From a virus, in IMG/VR virus record IMGVR_UViG_3300023179_007410, positions 1 through 39,664 of that record: DNA of 39,664 nt; one strand, 5' to 3'. Both the position numbers and the translations under genes were made by a program. The notes beneath the pieces were generated by a model, which worked only from the letters and a program-made list of their open reading frames with translations, searched no databases and was not told the DNA's origin. Shown here in pieces: positions 35,680 through 39,664 of the stretch (within the stretch, counting starts at the first letter, position 1; each line of letters starts with the position of its first letter).

Positions 35680-36323
35680 TGTAATGCTTCGCTGATAATT
35701 GGAAACTCTTTCATAAAGATTTTTTTACATCTATCAGCGATTATTCTATGTTCTTTTTGAGTGTTCTGTTCTGTTCTTAAATCAATATAATGAATCCAAC
35801 TTCTTAAAGATCCTTTCATGTACATTGTTGTTTCTGTTGTTAAAGGTAGAATCATTCTTGCTACTTCTTTTGCAATTCCATTTTCGATCATAGTATCATA
35901 ACAATGCTGAGATAAAGAAATAGATTCTGCAATTAAGTTCGTTACATTTTCATATGCTGGACTTGTTACAGGCATAAGATTTTCTCCAACTTGACGATTT
36001 TTATCTCCTTGTAATCTAAGTTCAATATCTTCGAATTCTGTGGCTAAACTATATCTTTGACTAAATTCTTGAAATGAAAATGAGCGATGTCTTAAGATTT
36101 GTGCTGCAACAGCTCTGCTTGTTTTAATTTCTAAAACCATATCAACCATTTCAAATGGAGACCAGTGTTTATGTTTGATCAAAAATCCTAATAACTTTGG
36201 TGCAGTTTCTGTATTCATTTGATTTGATGGATTGCTTACTCTAGCGCAATAAGCTACCAAATCTTCTGCATTTTTTATCCCATCAATATAAGGTTGTGTT
36301 ACAGATATTAATTTGACATTCAT
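35667..36323 (-). CDS. thyX: Flavin-dependent thymidylate synthase
   Basis: The enzyme methylates dUMP to dTMP using FAD and methylene-tetrahydrofolate. The 218-residue length is typical. The diagnostic ThyX motif RHRSFSFQEFSQRY is at residues 78-91, preceded by HWSPFEMV (His53 region), with the substrate-binding C-terminal part LRSWIHYIDLRTE and KEHR. It overlaps the DnaB gene by 4 bases (ATGA at 36323-36320) and has GGAGAG 5 bases upstream. Its place inside the replication operon fits a phage boosting its own dTTP supply, which matters for a genome this AT-rich. Confidence 0.95.
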   Translation of the reverse strand: MNVKLISVTQPYIDGIKNAEDLVAYCARVSNPSNQMNTETAPKLLGFLIKHKHWSPFEMVDMVLEIKTSRAVAAQILRHRSFSFQEFSQRYSLATEFEDIELRLQGDKNRQVGENLMPVTSPAYENVTNLIAESISLSQHCYDTMIENGIAKEVARMILPLTTETTMYMKGSLRSWIHYIDLRTEQNTQKEHRIIADRCKKIFMKEFPIISEALQWKI

Positions 36324-37810
36324 ATCAACTCTCCATCTTCATTTGATCCACCTTGATCAAAATCAAGTCTTTCATTTTCTGCATCAACAATCTCTCTTAG
36401 AGTTCCTCTTTCCTCTACATTAAAATTACCAACATCAAAATTGATATAATTATTAAAATATTTAAATTCATTTTCTCCAACTCGTCTACGAACTAAATCA
36501 TGATGCCCTGTTCCTTCTCTTCCTTGGAATCGAGTTTTAATTGCAATTAATTTATGTGTTCCAAATTGATCACCATCAACTTGAATTTCGTCTTGAGTCT
36601 TTCTTCTAAAAATTCCTACAAATGAAGCAAACCATTGCATACGGTCTGATAACGCAATAGCTGAACTATCATCCGTTACTTGCTGTGCATTTCTATTGAA
36701 ATTCTCTCCTGTCCTATTCAATTGCATAGCTGTAATTACGGGGCATTTAATTTCTTCTGAAATTCTTTTTATCTTATCAATTTTTGCGCCAATCGCTTGA
36801 TGCTCTGCCCAATTTTGACTTACTTTTTCTCCAGTTAATTTAATATAATCATAAGCAATAAGAGCTTGATTGCCTCTGCCAACTTTTGTATAATACCATC
36901 TACGAATAATTGAAGCAACTTCATCAACATTTTTATTCGCTACATGATAATGATAATGAGTCATGCCCTTTACTTTTGGCCAAGCATCTCTTACTTTTTG
37001 GATCATTTCTGGATTTTTTCTCCAATTACCAGTTTCAATAAACCAAAGTGGAACACCAGATATACTTGCCACAAGTCTCATTTGAGTATCAAGTGTGCTC
37101 ATTTCTGTATCAAGAATCAATGCTTTTGTATTTTTATTATGCATATTTGCTGTTTTATAGCAAATATCATTGAGCCACGTACTTTTACCTTGGCCAGGTC
37201 TACTTACTATCGCGTAAATATTCCCTTGTTTTAAGCCTCCATATAGATTATTAAAATTGTTATATGGCGTTCTTAATCCAGTCTCTTCCCTTGGATTATT
37301 TCCAATTTCTTCGATAATATTTTCCATTTCTTCGAAAAGATTAACTGGTTCGCCTTCAAGATAATATTGACTGACCTTATCATTATAAATTTCATCTACT
37401 TTAGAAACAATGGCATCAATTCCATCTTCTGCATTTTCTTTTACATATTTTTTAACATTTTCTGCGGTTTCAAACAGTTCTCTTCTTACTTTAATTTTAC
37501 TTAATTCTTTGCAAGCATTTAATGTGCCTTGAGAATTAATTTGAGTCATAGCTAAAGCATCAATATATGAAAATATATCAATTTCATCTTTAAAAGATAT
37601 TCCAAGATTTTTAATTTTTTGAGCCAATAAGATTTTATCTATCTTATTATTCTTATTTAACTCATCTTTTATACATGAAAATATAGTACTATGTACATCA
37701 TTATAAAAATCTTTTTCAGATATGAATCTTGATATATCAAAAAATATTTCTGGATTTCTAATTAGACCGCCTAAAACATGGCGTTCTACTTGTACTGAAT
37801 ATATGGGCAT
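36320..37810 (-). CDS. dnaB: DnaB-like replicative helicase
   Basis: This 496-residue hexameric 5'-3' helicase starts VERHVLGGLIRNPEIFFDI, as the DnaB N-terminal domain does. The RecA-type motor domain has Walker A SRPGQGKST (203-211), the EMS-containing motif 1a (LDTEMSTLDTQMR), Walker B LIAYDYIKL (Asp321), the glutamine switch ITAMQLNR and the arginine-finger region KTRFQGREGTG. No intein interrupts it. It would unwind the fork and recruit the primase encoded two genes downstream. The ATG is 8 bases after a -10 box with no ribosome binding site. The stop TGA overlaps the thyX start. Confidence 0.93.
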   Translation of the reverse strand: MPIYSVQVERHVLGGLIRNPEIFFDISRFISEKDFYNDVHSTIFSCIKDELNKNNKIDKILLAQKIKNLGISFKDEIDIFSYIDALAMTQINSQGTLNACKELSKIKVRRELFETAENVKKYVKENAEDGIDAIVSKVDEIYNDKVSQYYLEGEPVNLFEEMENIIEEIGNNPREETGLRTPYNNFNNLYGGLKQGNIYAIVSRPGQGKSTWLNDICYKTANMHNKNTKALILDTEMSTLDTQMRLVASISGVPLWFIETGNWRKNPEMIQKVRDAWPKVKGMTHYHYHVANKNVDEVASIIRRWYYTKVGRGNQALIAYDYIKLTGEKVSQNWAEHQAIGAKIDKIKRISEEIKCPVITAMQLNRTGENFNRNAQQVTDDSSAIALSDRMQWFASFVGIFRRKTQDEIQVDGDQFGTHKLIAIKTRFQGREGTGHHDLVRRRVGENEFKYFNNYINFDVGNFNVEERGTLREIVDAENERLDFDQGGSNEDGELI

Positions 37811-37818
37811 ACTATAAT

Positions 37819-37847
37819 ATTGTAGTATGTATTTAATTTTTAGTCAA
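37819..37847 (-). promoter_or_regulatory. Sigma70-like promoter (TTGACT - 17 - TACAAT), leaderless type
   Basis: TTGACT (37847-37842) starts directly after the TAG stop of the 82-aa gene, and TACAAT lies at 37824-37819 after 17 bases. The helicase ATG starts 8 bases later. It would drive the helicase-thyX-primase-nuclease set. Confidence 0.6.
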
Positions 37848-38096
37848 CTATTCTTTTTTCTTGCGTTTCTTTTTACCGATATCAGCAATATTTTGTATTG
37901 TACATTCAATATTTAATGAATTCATGGCTTCTGCCCAATAATTTACATATTGCTGTAAAGCCATAGCATTTAATTGATTATCAAATTTTGTCATTACTTG
38001 AGGATCACCTTCTGCATTAAAATTAAATAAAATAAATCCGCCAAACGAATTCTCATTTAATGCTTCAAGCAACGACTTCGGAAAATCTTTCTGCAC
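37848..38096 (-). CDS. 82-aa Lys-tailed small protein, upstream of helicase
   Basis: This small protein has strand-rich FGGFILFNFNAEGDPQVMTKF, a helix (AMALQQYVNYWAEAMNSL) and a C-terminal basic tail (GKKKRKKKE). I do not recognise the family. Length, order of secondary structure and basic tail match the other 82-aa protein next to the polymerase (32331-32083), so the two may be paralogues. Its gene lies between the nuclease gene and the helicase gene with a 13-base upstream gap. A replication-accessory role is inferred from position and charge only. It ends with TAG. Confidence 0.6.
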   Translation of the reverse strand: MQKDFPKSLLEALNENSFGGFILFNFNAEGDPQVMTKFDNQLNAMALQQYVNYWAEAMNSLNIECTIQNIADIGKKKRKKKE

Positions 38097-38109
38097 ATAA
38101 AATTTTACA

Positions 38110-38529
38110 CTAAAATATGTTAATATCGAAATTTTGCGAGAAGAAATTAGGCGATAAATTTTTTAAATCTTTTTCGTATAATTCAATAAATTTAAAATTA
38201 TTTTTTTGTAACCATTCTGCTTTTTTACAATCTCTTTTTATGCTTTGAAGATAATTCATTCTTGAATTTGCATGAAAAAATTCATTAAAGCTTTCGTGTT
38301 GTTCTCCATTTACTTCGACAGCAATTCGTTTTGTTGCATTTAACAAATCAACTTTCATTAAAGATCCATAAACAGGAAACTCTTCATAAACAATATGACT
38401 TTTCCAATATTGTTCAAAAAATTTTTTTACATTAAATTGTATTTTGCTACGACTTGGCTTATCCCAATTAATCAAATATCTTGAGACGTTCTTATTTACA
38501 AGTTTACCATTTAAACTGTATAGCCTCAT
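38110..38529 (-). CDS. PD-(D/E)XK-like (DUF559/Vsr type) nuclease
   Basis: In this 139-residue protein the core VDLLNATKRIAVEVNGEQH (Asp61, Glu72, Gln77/His78) followed by a charged helix (SRMNYLQSIKRDCKKAEWLQ) and the strand FKFIELYEKDL matches the restriction-endonuclease-like fold of DUF559, Vsr and related proteins. The 'E-V-N-G-x-x-H' form is common there. The role may be in recombination, DNA repair, or as a stand-alone homing-like nuclease. It overlaps the RecA-like gene by 4 bases (ATGA), so it is co-translated with it, which favours a recombination role. Short homologues inside phage recombination operons support this, but specificity is unknown. Confidence 0.65.
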   Translation of the reverse strand: MRLYSLNGKLVNKNVSRYLINWDKPSRSKIQFNVKKFFEQYWKSHIVYEEFPVYGSLMKVDLLNATKRIAVEVNGEQHESFNEFFHANSRMNYLQSIKRDCKKAEWLQKNNFKFIELYEKDLKNLSPNFFSQNFDINIF

Positions 38530-39509
38530 GCAGGAATAAGCTTTTTATATTTATCAAAAAGATAATCTGTAATTTTAGGATTTTCTTCTAGATATTTTCT
38601 AAAGTTATCCATGCCTTGATGCTGTTTGCTTAATTCTAAATCTGCATCTTTAAGCTCTTTGATAAGATCATCGCTAACAGTAATCCATGCTCCTTTAGCA
38701 GTGACAAATTGCCAAGCTATAAGTTGATCAATAATCTCGTATTCTCTCCAAATAGATGTACCATTTTTACGTCCATGTTTAATTGGGTATTCTACTTTAT
38801 GATTTGTAGTCTCATTTGTGGACTTTTTAATTGTTAATTTAGCTGTATGACCTATGATTTTATTTTTTAATGGATCATATTTTTCATTTGGCTTTTCAAG
38901 AATTAGATCTTTATTAAATCTTGGTTCAAATTCTAATATCCAATTCGCAAAATGTAGTAATGCATTTCCTCCTGTTGCTGTTGTTTGTCTAATATCTTTA
39001 TTCGCAGCATAAGGATCAAGTTTAATATCTGATCTTACTTGACTAATAAATATTGCCATATGACCTCTTTTAGCAAGAGCTATAGACATTTTTTTCATTA
39101 AAACAGAAGATATGACTGCGCCTCCTGCGACCTTTGTGGCATCTGAAAGAGTTTTCCCTGCATCATTTTTAGGCATCATTCCGTCTACAGAATCTAAAAT
39201 AAATAAATATCTTTTATTATCTGGATTATTTTTGACAAGTTCGAGCATTAGTTCCGAAACTGTTTCAAAAATATTTGATTCAAAAACGAAGCAGTTTCCA
39301 TCTTTCCATTCATCTGGATTTGTTACAAAATTAACTCCTGATCTTTCTTGTATTTCTTTAGAGAGTCTTCCTTCAGCTTTAATTAAAACGCCCCTTGAAT
39401 TAGGTATAGATTTAAGAAAGTTTTTCATCACTTCTAATGCTTCACTTGTTTTTCCACCTTCATTCATTCCTAAAAATCTATGAAGTCCAGGGCAAAATCC
39501 TCCACCCAT
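38526..39509 (-). CDS. RecA-like recombinase (main reading frame)
   Basis: In this 327-residue frame, Walker A is GMNEGGKT (residues 14-21), Walker B is YLFILDSVDG, loop 1/2 elements include FISQVRSD, and the DNA-binding loop L2 region reads TATGGNALLHFANWILEF. It is shorter than bacterial RecA and closest in appearance to phage RecA-like/UvsX-like proteins. The ATG at 39509 is inside the protein core: the frame continues upstream in the same register with a typical RecA start (KVSSGSLNLDF then VMGGG), 23 codons with no usable start codon, then an in-frame TAA. Initiation at 39509 would lose the first core strand. See the upstream entry. Role: homologous recombination and strand exchange in phage replication. 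Confidence 0.85.
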   Translation of the reverse strand: MGGGFCPGLHRFLGMNEGGKTSEALEVMKNFLKSIPNSRGVLIKAEGRLSKEIQERSGVNFVTNPDEWKDGNCFVFESNIFETVSELMLELVKNNPDNKRYLFILDSVDGMMPKNDAGKTLSDATKVAGGAVISSVLMKKMSIALAKRGHMAIFISQVRSDIKLDPYAANKDIRQTTATGGNALLHFANWILEFEPRFNKDLILEKPNEKYDPLKNKIIGHTAKLTIKKSTNETTNHKVEYPIKHGRKNGTSIWREYEIIDQLIAWQFVTAKGAWITVSDDLIKELKDADLELSKQHQGMDNFRKYLEENPKITDYLFDKYKKLIPA

Positions 39510-39578
39510 AACAAAATCTAAATTTAAACTACCAGAAGATACTTTATAGTGAACCTCTTCTTCAAAATTATAATGATC

Positions 39579-39662
39579 TTATTTATTATCCTTTAAAAAA
39601 GCTTTTAACCTATCATTTGCTAGGTTTTCTTGTGGTTGCTCTTCTGTTACTGTTATTGATTC
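39579..39662 (-). pseudogene. 5' part of the RecA-like gene, separated by an in-frame TAA
   Basis: Twenty-seven codons in the same frame as the RecA-like gene end at the TAA at 39579-39581 (EEQPQENLANDRLKAFLKDNK), and the frame runs beyond the right edge. Downstream, 39578-39510 encodes DHYNFEEEVHYKVSSGSLNL and so on, open but without an ATG, GTG or TTG. Protein pattern across the stop is continuous (FLKDNK-x-DHYNFEEE), as expected for an N-terminal helix leading into the RecA core. It may be a nonsense mutation, a sequencing or assembly error, or readthrough. Confidence 0.6.
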
Positions 39663-39664
39663 AC

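Noticed and set aside
38097-38129. Promoter before the 82-aa gene at 38096 (TTCGAT - 17 - TAAAAT)
   Set aside because: The -35 match is weak, the -10 box is only 3 bases from the ATG, and the region is A/T-rich enough to produce this by chance.
1-39664. Alternative genetic code (TGA or TAA as sense)
   Set aside because: TGA, TAA and TAG all end genes at plausible positions, including several ATGA overlaps, and only one interrupting codon of each type (TAA, TGA) was found. A recoded genome would show many in-frame stops.
1-39664. CRISPR arrays, tRNA genes, IS elements, integrase or attachment sites
   Set aside because: No regularly spaced direct repeats, cloverleaf-like stretches, transposase or integrase genes were seen, and there is no gene-free stretch over 160 bases.

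Overview
The window is part of the genome of a long-tailed, very AT-rich double-stranded DNA phage, roughly 30% G+C by eye. It pairs a lambda-type tail-tip cassette with a largely self-sufficient DNA replication and recombination module. No integrase, repressor, rRNA, tRNA, IS element or CRISPR array was seen. The host is not identifiable. Heptosyltransferase-like genes and a lambda-like tip hint at a Gram-negative host, but that is inference.

Layout: (A) 1-1278, plus strand, is the C-terminal end of the tape-measure protein. (B) 15294-1275, minus strand, is a tight tail-tip operon in lambda order: gpM-like, gpL-like, gpK-like (JAMM + NlpC/P60), gpI-like, gpJ-like, then a 1037-aa tail protein. 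(C) 15358-25048, plus strand, holds three related tail proteins followed by large IPT/TIG-rich fibre proteins ending in YadA-head-like GG-N-I repeats. B and C diverge from a short palindromic region at 15295-15357. (D) 25043-39664, minus strand, is the replication/recombination module. In transcription order: RecA-like recombinase, PD-(D/E)XK-like nuclease, an 82-aa Lys-tailed protein, DnaB helicase, ThyX, DnaG-like primase, RecB/Cas4-like nuclease, a stand-alone PHP domain of DNA polymerase III alpha, a DEDDh exonuclease, a second 82-aa Lys-tailed protein, the polymerase III alpha core, an ssDNA-binding-protein candidate, two glycosyltransferase genes and a candidate annealing protein.

How it fits together: module D would provide a replisome (helicase, primase, split C-family polymerase with separate proofreader, SSB), thymidylate synthesis and a recombination set (RecA, RecB-like nuclease, annealing protein). 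Modules A-C build the tail, tail tip and host-contact fibres. The replication module has several intergenic gaps of 20-38 bp that are almost filled by a -35/-10 promoter with 17-bp spacing, ending 6-9 bases before the ATG and with no Shine-Dalgarno sequence. This suggests leaderless or near-leaderless transcripts. The tail operons do have purine-rich ribosome binding sites.

Most striking points: two Hint (bacterial-intein-like) domains sit in adjacent tail-tip proteins (gpI-like and gpJ-like), both ending His-Asn but followed by Gly or Arg rather than Cys/Ser/Thr. Pol III alpha is split, with an exonuclease gene and a small gene between its parts. Two genes (RecA-like and the terminal fibre) are interrupted by a single in-frame stop with coding sequence continuing in the same frame. 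A GT9 glycosyltransferase fold is divided over two overlapping reading frames.
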